Shown: positions 8,585-18,082, counted from the stretch's first letter. The stretch: 64,000 bases of DNA from an uncultured Oscillospiraceae bacterium (GCA_900542145.1 UQMF01000002.1:156212-220211), one strand, 5' to 3'. Program-made: numbers and translations. Notes: generated by a model from the letters alone, not told the origin.

Positions 8585-8648
8585 TTTACAAATTAGCTAA
8601 AATGACTTAAAATAGTATTATACATATTTAATAAGTAATTGCCGGCAA
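8585..8648 (+). promoter_or_regulatory. Promoter and putative operator of the LacI-family gene
   Basis: TTTACA (8585-8590), 17 bp, TAAAAT (8608-8613), followed by the perfect 10-bp palindrome TTGCCGGCAA (8639-8648) 21 bp before the start codon. A palindrome with a central CG is typical of LacI-family operators, which suggests autoregulation. Confidence 0.5.
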
Positions 8649-8669
8649 ATGGCATGAAAGGATATTCAA

Positions 8670-9686
8670 ATGACGAAAAAAGCCGTTACCATGAGTGACA
8701 TCGCAAAGGCTATGAATGTCAGCACCGTAACCGTATCCAAGGCGCTTGGCGACCGGGACGGCGTAAGTGCGGAGCTGCGCGAGAGGATCAAGCAGAAAGC
8801 CACGGAGATGGGCTACCGCGTCCACGCAGGCACTCACGGTGCAAAGGACGGACTGACCTACAACATCGGAATAATCGTTGCCAAGCACTTCATCAGCGAC
8901 GCAAGTTCCTTCTACTGGATCGTGTACCGCTACATTGTCGAGCTTCTCCAGAAGCAGAACTATTACGGCATGCTTGAGGTTGTCAACGACCACAACGGCA
9001 TGGAGGAGATCCCGAATTCCGTACTTGACCACAAGGTGGACGGACTTATCGTGCTGGGACAGCTTTCCGACGAGTACATCAGCAAGCTTATCAGCCACCA
9101 GCTCCCCACGGTTTTCCTGGATTTCTACGGCAGCCGCGAGGACGCAGACGCAGTGCTTTCCGATAACTTCTATGGAGCGTATATGCTGACGAGCCACCTT
9201 ATCGAAAACGGCCACCGCCGCATCGGATTTCTGGGAAGTATCGGCTCCACCAGCAGCATTCAGGACAGATACCTCGGATATTACAAGGCGCTGCTTGAGA
9301 ACCGCATTCCGCTGCGCCAGGATTGGGTGATCGGCGACCGCTCTAACGAGAGCGACATATTCCCGGAGTTCACCCTTCCGCAGGATATGCCAACCGCATT
9401 CGTCTGCAATTGCGATGAAACCGCATACAAGCTCGTGAATCAGCTGAAGAACGCCGGATACAGCGTTCCGGAGGATATCTCCGTCGTGGGCTACGACAAC
9501 CACATTTATTCCACAATCTGCAACCCCAGGCTCACAACGATAGACGTGAACAGCCGCGTGATGAGTACCGAAGCCGTGGATATAATCCTGCACAAGATAC
9601 GCGATGTGAACTACCGCCGCGGAAGAACCCTGGTGACCGGAAAGCTGGTCCGCCGAGAGAGCGTGAAGAAGCTGACAGAAGAATAA
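8670..9686 (+). CDS. LacI-family transcriptional regulator
   Basis: A 338-residue regulator. The N-terminal helix-turn-helix (about 6-55) carries MSDIAKAMNVSTVTVSKAL, the LacI recognition-helix pattern, and the hinge region follows. The remaining ~280 residues form a periplasmic-binding-protein-like sensor domain (GLIVLGQLSDEYIS, HRRIGFLGSI, DISVVGYDNH). No sugar gene adjoins it, so its effector and targets cannot be told from context. It has its own promoter and a candidate operator, and shares a bidirectional terminator with the sigma-factor operon. Confidence 0.93.
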   Translation: MTKKAVTMSDIAKAMNVSTVTVSKALGDRDGVSAELRERIKQKATEMGYRVHAGTHGAKDGLTYNIGIIVAKHFISDASSFYWIVYRYIVELLQKQNYYGMLEVVNDHNGMEEIPNSVLDHKVDGLIVLGQLSDEYISKLISHQLPTVFLDFYGSREDADAVLSDNFYGAYMLTSHLIENGHRRIGFLGSIGSTSSIQDRYLGYYKALLENRIPLRQDWVIGDRSNESDIFPEFTLPQDMPTAFVCNCDETAYKLVNQLKNAGYSVPEDISVVGYDNHIYSTICNPRLTTIDVNSRVMSTEAVDIILHKIRDVNYRRGRTLVTGKLVRRESVKKLTEE

Positions 9687-9693
9687 AAATAAA

Positions 9694-9717
9694 GCCCCCG
9701 GATAAATTTCCGGGGGC
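9694..9717. terminator. Bidirectional terminator between LacI gene and sigma operon
   Basis: Stem GCCCCCGGA/TCCGGGGGC with a 6-nt loop. The minus strand continues with TTTATTTTT, ending the dgt-dnaG-rpoD operon; the plus side has a weaker T tract. Confidence 0.8.
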
Positions 9718-9729
9718 CCTGTTTGTTAC

Positions 9730-10800
9730 TCAATCGAGGAATATACGCAGATTCTTGCTGCGGGACTGTTGGCGGAGTTTCCTCAGCGCCTTTGCTTCTA
9801 TCTGGCGGATTCGCTCTCGGGTGACGTTGAATTCCTTGCCGACCTCCTCAAGGGTGTGGGAGCGATCGCTGCCGATTCCGTAGCGGAACTTGAGTACGTC
9901 GCGTTCCCTTGCCGGGAGGGTGTCCAGCGCCTTGTTAAGCTCGTCCTTGAACACGGACTGCATGGCGCTGTCGATAGGCGCCGGCGCGTCCTCGTCCGGA
10001 ATGAAATCTCCCAGAAAACTGTCCTCTTCCTCGCCGACCGGTGCCTCGAGGGAAACAGGGTCCTGTGCAATGCGGATTATCTCGCGCACACGTTCGGGAG
10101 TCATATTAAGTTCCTTGGCAACCTCCTCGACGGTGGGCTCGTGACCATTGCGGTGGAGCAGGAGGTTCTGCGCTTTCTTGACCTTGGTGATGGTTTCCAC
10201 CATATGAACGGGGATTCGGATAGTCCTTGCCTGGTCCGCGATTGCCCTGGAAATAGACTGGCGTATCCACCATGTTGCGTAAGTGGAGAACTTGTATCCC
10301 TTTGTGTGGTCGAACTTCTCAACAGCCTTGATGAGTCCGATGTAGCCCTCCTGGATAAGGTCCAGGAAAGGCATTCCTCTGCCGACAAAGTGCTTTGCAA
10401 TGCTGACGACAAGACGCAGGTTCGCTTCAATAAGCCTGTCTCTCGCGTACTGGTCGCCGGAGCTGATCTTTTCCGCAAGCTGTATCTCCTCCTCGGCGGA
10501 GAGCAGGGGAATGCGCCCTATCTCCTTGAGGTGTACCTTCACGGGGTCGTCAACTGCAATGCCGTCGGTGGAATAGTCGCTGTCATCGTCGTTGGTGAAA
10601 TCCAGGGCGTTGTCCAGGTCGCCGGTCACGATGTCGTCAACTATCTCGATGTTGTTGCTTTCAAGGTCATCATACAGCTTGTTTATCTGTTCAGCGTCAA
10701 TATCCATCTCCTCGATGGCGTCGGTTATCTCCTTGGTGGTGAGCTTTCCGTTCTGCTTTCCGCGCTCGAGAAGCTCGCTGATAACTTTAGAGTTGCTCAT
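9730..10800 (-). CDS. Second RpoD-like sigma-70 factor (group 1/2 paralogue)
   Basis: A 356-residue sigma factor nearly collinear with the rpoD product encoded directly upstream. It has a region 1.1-like start ([18 protein letters not shown]), complete region 2 with [17 protein letters not shown], region 3 ([11 protein letters not shown]) and region 4.2 ([19 protein letters not shown]). Differences cluster in region 4.1 ([19 protein letters not shown]) and at the C-terminus, where HPTRS becomes QQSRS. It starts 43 bp after rpoD stops, with its own AAAGGA site. A tandem rpoD duplication inside the dnaG operon is unusual. It may be a stationary-phase or niche sigma factor, or a dosage copy. Confidence 0.93.
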   Translation of the reverse strand: MSNSKVISELLERGKQNGKLTTKEITDAIEEMDIDAEQINKLYDDLESNNIEIVDDIVTGDLDNALDFTNDDDSDYSTDGIAVDDPVKVHLKEIGRIPLLSAEEEIQLAEKISSGDQYARDRLIEANLRLVVSIAKHFVGRGMPFLDLIQEGYIGLIKAVEKFDHTKGYKFSTYATWWIRQSISRAIADQARTIRIPVHMVETITKVKKAQNLLLHRNGHEPTVEEVAKELNMTPERVREIIRIAQDPVSLEAPVGEEEDSFLGDFIPDEDAPAPIDSAMQSVFKDELNKALDTLPARERDVLKFRYGIGSDRSHTLEEVGKEFNVTRERIRQIEAKALRKLRQQSRSKNLRIFLD

Positions 10801-10843
10801 TATTTGTCCTTTCCAGTGTTATTATGTACAAGCAATGATGATA

Positions 10844-11935
10844 TCATTCCAGGAAGTCCTTCAGTTTCTTGCTGCGGGTGGGGTGGCGGAGCTTTCGCAG
10901 CGCCTTTGTTTCGATCTGGCGGATTCTCTCACGGGTGACCTGGAATTCCTGCCCGACCTCTTCAAGGGTTCTCTGCCTGCCGTCGATAAGACCGAATCGC
11001 AGGATTATAACGCGCTTCTCTCTCTCGGTAAGTGTATCCAGCACTTCGCCCAGCGTCTGTTTGAGAACACTGTTGCATGCCTCGTCCGCCGGAGCCGGAG
11101 CGTCCTCGTCCGGAATGAAGTCGCCCAGGTGGCTGTCCTCCTCCTCGCCGATAGGGGTTTCAAGGGAAACGGGGTCCTGCGCGATACGGATTATTTCGCG
11201 TACCTTGTCCAGCGGCATGTTGAGCTTTTCCGCGATCTCGTCCTCGGTCGGCTCGTAGCCGTTCTCGTGGAGGAGCTGACTCTGCATTTTCTTTACCTTT
11301 GTGATGGTTTCCACCATGTGAACGGGGATTCGGATAGTTCTTGCCTGATCTGCAATGGCACGGGTTATGGACTGCCTGATCCACCATGTGGCGTAGGTGG
11401 AGAACTTGAATCCCTTTGTGTAGTCAAACTTATCCACAGCCTTGATCAGTCCGAGGTTGCCCTCCTGTATCAGGTCAAGGAACTGCATTCCGCGGCGGAC
11501 GTATTTCTTCGCGATGCTTACCACCAGACGGAGGTTGGCTTCGCTAAGGCGCTTCTTTGCGGCAGGATCGCCGTTTGCCATGCGCTCGGCAAGCTTGATC
11601 TCCTCCTCAGTGGTGAGCAGGGGAATGCGGCCTATCTCCTTGAGGTAGAGCTTTACGGAGTCGTCCGCGAGCATTCCGTCGGTGTCGTAGCTTTCGTCGG
11701 CATTCTCGGATTCCGCCAGGTCGATAAGGCTCTCGATATCCAGGTCGGCGGTATAGTCATCGACGATCTTTATATTAAGATTGTCAAGCTCCTCATAAAG
11801 CCCGTTGATCTGCTCCGCGTCAAAATTCAGCTCCTCAAGGACGTCTGTGATCTCCTTTGTGGTGAGGCTTCCTTTTTGCTTTCCCTGTGTGAGCAGGTCA
11901 CGGAGTGACGCTCCGCTGCCGTTGTTCTCTGTCAT
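10844..11935 (-). CDS. rpoD: Primary RNA polymerase sigma factor RpoD (SigA)
   Basis: A 363-residue group 1 sigma factor that directs RNA polymerase to TTGACA/TATAAT promoters. A short region 1.1 (about 10-55) is followed by an acidic linker. Regions 1.2-2.4 include [20 protein letters not shown] and [17 protein letters not shown], region 3 has [11 protein letters not shown], and region 4.2 has [19 protein letters not shown]. Its ATG overlaps the dnaG stop codon, the classical primase-sigma arrangement. The many consensus promoters in this window fit its specificity. Confidence 0.95.
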   Translation of the reverse strand: MTENNGSGASLRDLLTQGKQKGSLTTKEITDVLEELNFDAEQINGLYEELDNLNIKIVDDYTADLDIESLIDLAESENADESYDTDGMLADDSVKLYLKEIGRIPLLTTEEEIKLAERMANGDPAAKKRLSEANLRLVVSIAKKYVRRGMQFLDLIQEGNLGLIKAVDKFDYTKGFKFSTYATWWIRQSITRAIADQARTIRIPVHMVETITKVKKMQSQLLHENGYEPTEDEIAEKLNMPLDKVREIIRIAQDPVSLETPIGEEEDSHLGDFIPDEDAPAPADEACNSVLKQTLGEVLDTLTEREKRVIILRFGLIDGRQRTLEEVGQEFQVTRERIRQIETKALRKLRHPTRSKKLKDFLE

Positions 11936-13683
11936 TTGCTTTTCTTCTCCTTTAGCTTTTGTGCCAGCGTGAGCAGGTCGTCCTCGGACATGCTGCCGGC
12001 TTCTCTCTGATTTATATTGTCATGATACTCGTTGAGCACCCTGATATAATCGTTCACGGCGTCCTCTGAATTGGCGAACTTCGAAAAGTCGTTCAGCGTG
12101 CCGTATATTCTCCCGACTTCCTCGGTGGAGAAAGCCTCGTTGAACATTGTACCGGCAAAATTCGCCCCGGAATTATGCTTTTGTTCCATAAATTCGAACA
12201 CGCGCCGGTTGAAATCCGTGGCGAAGCCGCCGGGCAGCTTTCTGCGCACTGCGGCGAGCTTGTCCGGATTCTGGAACACATAACAGATAATGCCGCGCTC
12301 CGCCTTTTCCTCCCGGGGGAGCTTTGCGGCTTCCGGATTCACCTTGTCGGTATTTCTCGGGGAGATAAGGCTGCGGTATTCGTCCCTGTCAGATTTCTTT
12401 TTCTGTCGGGAAATTTCGCTCTCCACGGCGTATCTTACCGTGTCCGCCGGGACTCTCGCGGTGTCCGCCGCCTTCGAGATGTAGACGGCGCGCTCCAGCG
12501 AGCTTCGTATCTGCGCCAGGAATACCACCGCCTTTTTCAGGTAGGCGGCTCTGTCCTCCTCTTTGGCGAGGTCAAGCCCGTAGCACAGCTTTCCCATCTC
12601 GTAGTCGATCGCTCCGCCGGAGCTTTCGATAAGGTGGGCAAAAGCCTGCGCCCCGAATTTCTTGATGTATTCGTCGGGGTCCTTTGCGCCGGTCATCTGG
12701 AGTACCCGGGCCTTCACGCCGGCTTCGCTGAGAAGGTTTATTCCCCGGGAAGCCGCCTTCTGGCCCGGACCGTCGCTGTCGTAGGAGAGTATCACCTCGG
12801 ATTTCCCCATGCGCCCGATAAGCCGCGCCTGGGTAGCGGTTATCGCGGTGCCGAGAGTAGCCACCGCGCTGTCGAATCCTGCCTGATGCATGGAGATGAC
12901 GTCCATGTACCCCTCGCAGAGAATGAAGTAGTCTGCCTTAGAATTCTTGGCGTAGTTCAGCGCAAACAGGTTGTCGCGCTTCTGGAACACATAGGTTTCG
13001 GAGCTGTTGAGGTATTTCGCCGGCGCGTCGGAAGCAAGCGCCCTACCGCCGAAGGCGATGATATTGCCGCGCGTGTCGAAAATCGGGAACATCACACGGT
13101 TGACGAACTTGTCGTAAACGCGGTTGTTGTTGCGCACCAATAGGGAGCCATCCACCAGTTCGTCCTCGGAGAATCCGAGGTTTCTCATGTAGTAGTGCAG
13201 CTTGTGGTAATCGTTCACCGCATATCCTATCCCGAAATGCCGGATAGTATGCTCGTTCAGCTGGCGCCCGGTAATGTAATTCCAGCCATCTGCGCCTTCC
13301 GGGGCGAACAGCTGACGGTGGAAGAACTTCCCGGCTTCGCGGTTCATTTCGTACAGCCTGCGGCGTTTACGGGCGGAATCGTCGTCGCGGTCCTCCGGCA
13401 TAGCCATTCCGGAGCGCTGCGCCAGGAATCTCACCGCCTCGATGTAGTCAAGGTTCTCGATAGTGCGGATAAAGGTGATGACGTCGCCGCCGGCGCCGCA
13501 GCCGAAGCAGTAGTAGCTCTGGGTGTTCGGGTAGACATGGAATGACGGCGTGCGCTCCGAGTGGAACGGGCAGCGGCAGGAAAACGTGCTCCCGGACCTC
13601 TTCAGCTCGACATAATTTTCTATAACAGAAACGATCTCGTTGCTGTCGCGGAGTTCCTGAAGAAAACCCTCCGGCAGTGCCAT
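11932..13683 (-). CDS. dnaG: DNA primase DnaG
   Basis: A 583-residue primase making RNA primers at the replication fork. The N-terminal zinc finger shows [15 protein letters not shown] followed by [11 protein letters not shown] (CHC2 type). The central TOPRIM domain has [15 protein letters not shown] and the acidic [12 protein letters not shown]. The C-terminal ~150 residues are the more variable helicase-binding part. It is the second gene of dgt-dnaG-rpoD-rpoD2, 27 bp after dgt. Confidence 0.96.
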   Translation of the reverse strand: MALPEGFLQELRDSNEIVSVIENYVELKRSGSTFSCRCPFHSERTPSFHVYPNTQSYYCFGCGAGGDVITFIRTIENLDYIEAVRFLAQRSGMAMPEDRDDDSARKRRRLYEMNREAGKFFHRQLFAPEGADGWNYITGRQLNEHTIRHFGIGYAVNDYHKLHYYMRNLGFSEDELVDGSLLVRNNNRVYDKFVNRVMFPIFDTRGNIIAFGGRALASDAPAKYLNSSETYVFQKRDNLFALNYAKNSKADYFILCEGYMDVISMHQAGFDSAVATLGTAITATQARLIGRMGKSEVILSYDSDGPGQKAASRGINLLSEAGVKARVLQMTGAKDPDEYIKKFGAQAFAHLIESSGGAIDYEMGKLCYGLDLAKEEDRAAYLKKAVVFLAQIRSSLERAVYISKAADTARVPADTVRYAVESEISRQKKKSDRDEYRSLISPRNTDKVNPEAAKLPREEKAERGIICYVFQNPDKLAAVRRKLPGGFATDFNRRVFEFMEQKHNSGANFAGTMFNEAFSTEEVGRIYGTLNDFSKFANSEDAVNDYIRVLNEYHDNINQREAGSMSEDDLLTLAQKLKEKKSK

Positions 13684-13710
13684 ATTCTCACCCCATATTC
13701 TGTATTTTGA

Positions 13711-14733
13711 TCAGACCAGCTTGGAAGGAGTGCCGTTCCAACCCTTGGGAATGCAGATCTCCATGAACAGGTCAACTGCGTAATCATCGGTCATGCCGCT
13801 GATGAAATCCCCTACGGCGGTAGGCTTGTCGAAGCGCTCCGCCAGCGTCAGATAAAGCCCCGGCATTTTCTCCGGGCGGTCTATAAAGAATTTGTAAAGG
13901 AACTCGACAATATACTGTGCCTTGTCCTTTTCCGCGATCGTGGGCGCGGCATGGTAAACATTGCTGAACATGAACGCGCGGAGCTCGTCGTGCGCCTTTT
14001 TCGTCACGTCGTCCATGTGGATATTCTCCGCTCCGCCTTCGACGAGGGAGCGCACCAGGGAAGCTATCCTCGCGGATTTTGTCTGCCCGAGGATCCTCAC
14101 GGGTTCCTCCGGGAGGTCGTTCTCGCTGATAACTCCACCGCGTATCGCGTCGTCGATGTCGTGATTTATGTAGGCGATCTTGTCGCAGAACCGCACCACC
14201 ATACCCTCACGGGTGTAGGGAAGCGGCGCCCTGCCGGAAGTAGTGTGTCCCACGATACCGTCGATAACTTCCGCGGTAAGGTTCAGCCCTCTGCCGTCCT
14301 TCTCGATGAATTCCACAACGCGCCTGCCCTGTAAGTTGTGTGCGAATCCGCCGGGCATAAGATTTGACAGGACGTACTCGCCGTCATGTCCGAAGGGAGT
14401 ATGCCCAAGGTCGTGCCCCAGTGCGATGGCCTCAGTGAGATCCTCGTTGAGCCCCAGCGCCCGGGAAACCGTCCGGGATATCTGGCTTACCTCAAGGGTA
14501 TGCGTGAGCCGCGTGCGGTAATGATCCGAATGAGGAATAAGAAACACCTGCGTTTTCCTCTTCAGCCTGCGGAATGCGCGGCAGTGGATTATCCTGTCGC
14601 GGTCTCTCTGGAAATCCGTTCGGAAATCGTCCGGCTCCTCCGGCATTGCGCGCCCCTTTGTGTCGGCGGCTTTGCAGGCATATTCGCTGAGTATCAGCGA
14701 CTCGTTGTGCATGATACGTTCTCTGGGCTGCAT
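13711..14733 (-). CDS. dgt: dGTPase-like HD-domain phosphohydrolase
   Basis: A 340-residue member of the deoxyguanosinetriphosphate triphosphohydrolase-like family. These enzymes cleave dNTPs to nucleoside plus triphosphate and help balance nucleotide pools. HD-superfamily metal ligands are visible in RTRLTHTLEVSQI, ALGHDLGHTPFGHDGE and FCDKIAYINHDIDDA. I start it at the ATG at 14733 with a GAAAGGA site; an upstream extension to 14769 is not supported by a better site. Placement just before dnaG is common in Firmicutes and ties it to replication. Confidence 0.92.
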   Translation of the reverse strand: MQPRERIMHNESLILSEYACKAADTKGRAMPEEPDDFRTDFQRDRDRIIHCRAFRRLKRKTQVFLIPHSDHYRTRLTHTLEVSQISRTVSRALGLNEDLTEAIALGHDLGHTPFGHDGEYVLSNLMPGGFAHNLQGRRVVEFIEKDGRGLNLTAEVIDGIVGHTTSGRAPLPYTREGMVVRFCDKIAYINHDIDDAIRGGVISENDLPEEPVRILGQTKSARIASLVRSLVEGGAENIHMDDVTKKAHDELRAFMFSNVYHAAPTIAEKDKAQYIVEFLYKFFIDRPEKMPGLYLTLAERFDKPTAVGDFISGMTDDYAVDLFMEICIPKGWNGTPSKLV

Positions 14734-14879
14734 GGTAAATCCTTTCACTATATCGGCAAAAGGGCGCAATTATCCCTCTATAATAGAATACACTTTTTTT
14801 GAGCGTAATACCTTTTTTGTCAGAGCATTTTTGTTAAAACTACACAAAAGAAAAAAATAAATGCACATTCCATAGGTTA

Positions 14880-15500
14880 TTATGCAAAATCGTAGTTTAG
14901 CTTTTCCAGCTCGTTGACTGAAATATTACCGTTGCAGCTGTCGATGAGCTTGTCGGAGAGCGTCTTGGCATTTTCCTCGCGGATACAAAGGGTGATTTGC
15001 ACATTGTCGGCGAAGTCCTCTTTTTCCACCCTGGCGTCGAGGTCGGCGAAGATCTGCGCGAGTCTGCCATAAAGACCGTAGTCAACTGTGACTGCCATTC
15101 GCACCGCTGCTGCCATGCATTTTATCTGTGCGGCGTCCACGGCGTCTTTGGCGCCCCTGGTGTAGGCGCGGACAAGTCCGCCGGCGCCCAGGAGTATTCC
15201 CCCGAAATACCGCGTCACAACGCAGCACACGTCCGTCAGCCCCTCCTTTCGGAGCACCTCGTAAATGGGGACTCCGGCGGTGCCGCCCGGTTCCCCGTCG
15301 TCGGAGTGCCGCGCTGCATTGTTCTCCCGCAGAATATACGCGTAGCAGTTGTGGGTAGCCTTGCGGTGCATAGCGCGTATCTCCTCGATGAACGCGACGG
15401 CTTCCTCCTCCGTCCGGACGGGGCAGAGGTACCCTATGAACTCGGATTTCTTCTCGATAAATCTGGCTTCGCAACGGCGCGCGATGGTCTTGTATTCCAT
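14880..15500 (-). CDS. yigZ: YigZ/IMPACT family protein
   Basis: A 206-residue protein of the UPF0029/IMPACT family. The N-terminal domain has HSDDGEPGGTAGVPIYEVL and the family signature VVTRYFGGILLGAGGLVRAY. The C-terminal ~70 residues match the DUF1949-type ferredoxin-fold domain. Relatives are implicated in translation control and peptide processing, but the biochemical role in bacteria is unsettled. The ATG at 15500 lies after a GGAGGT site; an in-frame extension to 15641 would cross the L31 terminator and is rejected. Confidence 0.92.
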   Translation of the reverse strand: MEYKTIARRCEARFIEKKSEFIGYLCPVRTEEEAVAFIEEIRAMHRKATHNCYAYILRENNAARHSDDGEPGGTAGVPIYEVLRKEGLTDVCCVVTRYFGGILLGAGGLVRAYTRGAKDAVDAAQIKCMAAAVRMAVTVDYGLYGRLAQIFADLDARVEKEDFADNVQITLCIREENAKTLSDKLIDSCNGNISVNELEKLNYDFA

Positions 15501-15521
15501 GAGTACCTCCGTTATAAACGC

Positions 15522-15557
15522 AAAAACACACGCAGGGAGATCCGAGCGTGTGTTTTT
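15522..15557 (-). terminator. Rho-independent terminator of rpmE
   Basis: Stem AACACACGC/GCGTGTGTT flanked by T runs on both strands. It separates rpmE from yigZ and could act in both directions. Confidence 0.85.
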
Positions 15558-15585
15558 AACTACTTTCAGTCTACCGGTTGAACAA

Positions 15586-15789
15586 TTACTTGCCCATGTT
15601 GTAGCGCTTCTTAAATCTGTCAACACGTCCGCCGGAGTCAACCAGCTTCTGCTTACCGGTGAAGAACGGATGGCACTTAGAGCAGATTTCTACTCTGATG
15701 TCCTTCTTGGTAGAGCGTGTCGGGATCTCGTTACCGCAAGCGCATCTGATTACAGTAGCTTCGTATACGGGATGAATACCTTCTTTCAT
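15586..15789 (-). CDS. rpmE: 50S ribosomal protein L31, zinc-binding type
   Basis: A 67-residue ribosomal protein. It starts [19 protein letters not shown], has the second Cys pair in [15 protein letters not shown], and ends with [13 protein letters not shown]. Four Cys residues mark the zinc-containing (C+) form, normally expressed when zinc is sufficient. The ATG at 15789 is set by the GAGGTG site 6 nt upstream; an in-frame ATG three codons earlier is too close to that site. It is a single-gene unit with a structured leader and its own promoter. Confidence 0.97.
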   Translation of the reverse strand: MKEGIHPVYEATVIRCACGNEIPTRSTKKDIRVEICSKCHPFFTGKQKLVDSGGRVDRFKKRYNMGK

Positions 15790-15809
15790 GAATTTCACCT
15801 CAATCCATA

Positions 15810-15859
15810 TATGCCAAACCCTGGTTTGCTTACCATCAGCGGTTCAGACCTTGGCATAG
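15810..15859 (-). ncRNA. Putative L31 leader RNA (autoregulatory hairpin)
   Basis: In the rpmE 5' untranslated region a long hairpin has outer stem TATGCCAA/TTGGCATA and inner helices around GGTCTGAACC and AACCAGGGTTTGG, ending ~20 nt before the start codon. L31 leaders that bind L31 are known in several phyla, including Firmicutes. Assignment to that family is inferred from position and shape only. Confidence 0.5.
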
Positions 15860-15874
15860 TCATTACAATTATAT

Positions 15875-15903
15875 ATTCTATCACAACTTTCTAGAAATTG
15901 CAA
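15875..15903 (-). promoter_or_regulatory. Sigma-A promoter for rpmE
   Basis: On the minus strand TTGCAA (15898-15903), a 17-bp spacer and TAGAAT (15875-15880). Confidence 0.6.
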
Positions 15904-15958
15904 TAGGTTTTCAGAAATTTTCTGAAATTTTTTCGTTCCACATGGAACTTACTTCCAA

Positions 15959-17674
15959 TCAGAAGCCGAGGATTTTTGTGAAATCAGTGGAGAGCTTTTC
16001 CTGGAGTGCCACAGCGTCGGACTTCTGCGCTCCAGTGGTGGTGTAGTAAACCTTGATCTTAGGCTCAGTTCCGGAAGGTCTGATAACTACGCTGGCGTTG
16101 TCCTGGAGGAAGAATGTGATGACGTTGGACTTAGGCAGGGTGATCTGCTCGGTCTTGCCGTCGGTGTAGGTCTTTACGGAAGCCTCGTAGTCTGCAACAG
16201 CCTCAACAGCCAGACCGCCGATGGACTTGGGACCGTTCTTTCTGAGGTCGGACATGATCTCGCTCATGCGCTCCATACCGCTCTCGCCCTCGCAGGTGAA
16301 AGTGTCCAGCTTGTTGAAGTAAACGCCGTATTCAGCGTACATTCTCTTTCTAGCCTCAATGAGGGAGATACCCTTGGTGCGGTAGAATGCAGCCATCTCG
16401 CAGATGAGCATGGAAGCAACTACAGCGTCCTTGTCGCGTACATAGCCGCCTGCGAGGTAGCCGTAGCTCTCCTCGAAGCCGAAGATGTAGCGGTTCTCCT
16501 CGCCCTTTTCCTCGAGGAATCCGATCTGCTCGCCGATGAACTTGAATCCGGTGAGGACTTCGCGCAGTTCAACGCCGTACTTCTTGCAGATCGCCTTGGT
16601 GATATCGGTGGTTACGATGGTCTTTACTGCAACAGGGTTCTTGGGCATTGTGCCGAGAGCGATACGCTCCTTGCAGATGTATTCGAGGAGGAGTGCGCCT
16701 ACTTCGTTGCCGGTGAACAGCTCGTAGTGGTCGCCGTCGGGAACTGCGATACCAACGCGGTCGCAGTCGGGGTCGGTAGCGAGCAGCAGATCAGGCTTCT
16801 CGGTCTCGCAGAGCTTCAGACCGCAAGCGAGTGCTTCCTTAATCTCGGGGTTCGGGTAGGGGCAGGTGGGGAAGTTTCCGTCAGGATTCTCCTGCTCGGG
16901 AACAACAACAACGTCCTTAACGCCGATCTCCCTGAGAATGCGGCGAACGGGCTTGTTGCCAGTGCCGTTCAGAGGAGTGTAGACTACCTTCAGACCGCTG
17001 AAAGCGACCAGATCGGTATGCAGACCCTGCTCCTTGACCTTAGCCATATAAGCGTCGATAACATCGTCGCCGATGAAGCTGATCATTCCGTCAGCAACAG
17101 CCTTGTCGAAGTCAACAGACTTCACGCCGTCGAAGATGTCGATAGCGTTGATCTTTGCGAGAACAGCCTCAGCAGCCTCAAGTGTGAGCTGGCAGCCGTC
17201 GTTTCCGTATACCTTGTAGCCGTTGTACTTGGCAGGGTTGTGGCTTGCTGTTACCATTACGCCGGCGCCGCAGTCCAGTGCTCTTACTGCCCAGGACAGC
17301 ATGGGGGTAGGCATGAGTTCCTTGTAGATGTGTACCTTGATACCGTTGGCAGCGAGAACCTCTGCTGCGCTCTTGGAGAAGTAGTCGGACTTGATACGGC
17401 TGTCGCAGGAGATAGCCACGGACTTCTTCTCGCCGCTTGCGAGAATATACTCAGCAAGACCCTGAGTAGCCTTCTTTACGGTGTATACGTTCATTCTGTT
17501 GGTGCCTGCGCCGATAACGCCGCGGAGTCCGCCGGTGCCGAACTCGAGGTCGCGGTAGAAGCGGTCGTTTTTGCCGTCCTCGTCGTCCTTAATGCTCTCA
17601 AGTTCCTTCTTGAGGTCGGGGTCAGCGACTGCCTTAGCGAGCCACAGGTCATAGAGCTTCTGAATATCTGCCAT
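15959..17674 (-). CDS. pgcA: Phosphoglucomutase/phosphomannomutase (PgcA-type)
   Basis: A 571-residue alpha-D-phosphohexomutase interconverting hexose 1- and 6-phosphates. It shows the phospho-serine loop TASHNPAKYNGYKVYG, the metal-binding loop ATDPDCDRVGIAVP, the sugar-recognition GFEESYGYL and the phosphate-binding RPSGTEPKIKVYY. Length fits the Gram-positive PgcA form that makes glucose-1-phosphate for glycogen and wall polymers. It is a single gene with a GGAGGA site and its own promoter. Confidence 0.95.
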   Translation of the reverse strand: MADIQKLYDLWLAKAVADPDLKKELESIKDDEDGKNDRFYRDLEFGTGGLRGVIGAGTNRMNVYTVKKATQGLAEYILASGEKKSVAISCDSRIKSDYFSKSAAEVLAANGIKVHIYKELMPTPMLSWAVRALDCGAGVMVTASHNPAKYNGYKVYGNDGCQLTLEAAEAVLAKINAIDIFDGVKSVDFDKAVADGMISFIGDDVIDAYMAKVKEQGLHTDLVAFSGLKVVYTPLNGTGNKPVRRILREIGVKDVVVVPEQENPDGNFPTCPYPNPEIKEALACGLKLCETEKPDLLLATDPDCDRVGIAVPDGDHYELFTGNEVGALLLEYICKERIALGTMPKNPVAVKTIVTTDITKAICKKYGVELREVLTGFKFIGEQIGFLEEKGEENRYIFGFEESYGYLAGGYVRDKDAVVASMLICEMAAFYRTKGISLIEARKRMYAEYGVYFNKLDTFTCEGESGMERMSEIMSDLRKNGPKSIGGLAVEAVADYEASVKTYTDGKTEQITLPKSNVITFFLQDNASVVIRPSGTEPKIKVYYTTTGAQKSDAVALQEKLSTDFTKILGF

Positions 17675-17748
17675 TATATGTTCCTCCTGTTGTTCTTTTC
17701 TACAATCAGGTAGAGTAAGTATAAGCTACTACCTGAACAATCATAAAT

Positions 17749-17777
17749 ATTATAGCATACTCCGCAGGAAAATTCAA
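17749..17777 (-). promoter_or_regulatory. Sigma-A promoter for pgcA
   Basis: On the minus strand TTGAAT (17772-17777), a 17-bp spacer and TATAAT (17749-17754). Confidence 0.75.
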
Positions 17778-17830
17778 GGGGTATGAAATATTTTTTTAGC
17801 TAAAATTGTGGCTTTAATAACTTTTATCTA

Positions 17831-17938
17831 ATGCCGCCGGATATACTTGACAACTCCGGCGCCGAGATAATCCTGCTTGACCGCACCGAGCAGGGCGGAT
17901 TTTCAGACAGCAGCGGAAACGTGTACGTCCCTGTTTAA
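17831..17938 (+). pseudogene. Orphan 3' end of a lost gene (35 codons)
   Basis: A short plus-strand frame from ATG at 17831 to TAA at 17936-17938 reads MPPDILDNSGAEIILLDRTE and ends NVYVPV. It has no ribosome site or promoter but is followed 9 bp later by a strong terminator. The codon pattern looks coding. Inference: the remains of the C-terminal end of a plus-strand gene whose upstream part was deleted. I do not recognise the parent family, and a real microprotein cannot be ruled out. Confidence 0.35.
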
Positions 17939-17946
17939 TTAAGATG

Positions 17947-17980
17947 ATACGCACGGTGGGTGGATCGTGCGTATTTTTTT
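17947..17980 (+). terminator. Rho-independent terminator
   Basis: Stem ATACGCACG/CGTGCGTAT followed by TTTTTTT. No intact plus-strand gene precedes it; it belongs to the 35-codon remnant. Confidence 0.85.
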
Positions 17981-17990
17981 CGAATACCCC

Positions 17991-18019
17991 TTGACAAATC
18001 CGTGGGATTGTGATATCAT
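17991..18019 (+). promoter_or_regulatory. Sigma-A promoter for DUF3793-flavodoxin pair
   Basis: TTGACA (17991-17996), a 17-bp spacer and TATCAT (18014-18019). Two TTAG/CTAA palindromes follow just downstream. Confidence 0.8.
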
Positions 18020-18028
18020 AATATTGTA

Positions 18029-18044
18029 GTTAGGAAACACTAAC
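18029..18044 (+). promoter_or_regulatory. Putative DtxR/IdeR-type iron box 1
   Basis: GTTAGGAAACACTAAC at about +3 of the predicted transcript. The core TTAG-N6-CTAA resembles DtxR-family half-sites. A protein bound here would block transcription. Confidence 0.5.
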
Positions 18045-18082
18045 GCAGCGGAACAAAATCCACTATATTATTTAGATATAGG

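Noticed and set aside
9769..11908. Long plus-strand open frames opposite the two sigma-factor genes
   Set aside because: They mirror the complementary strand of well-conserved genes, show no recognisable domains and lack ribosome sites. High GC at third positions keeps antisense frames open here.
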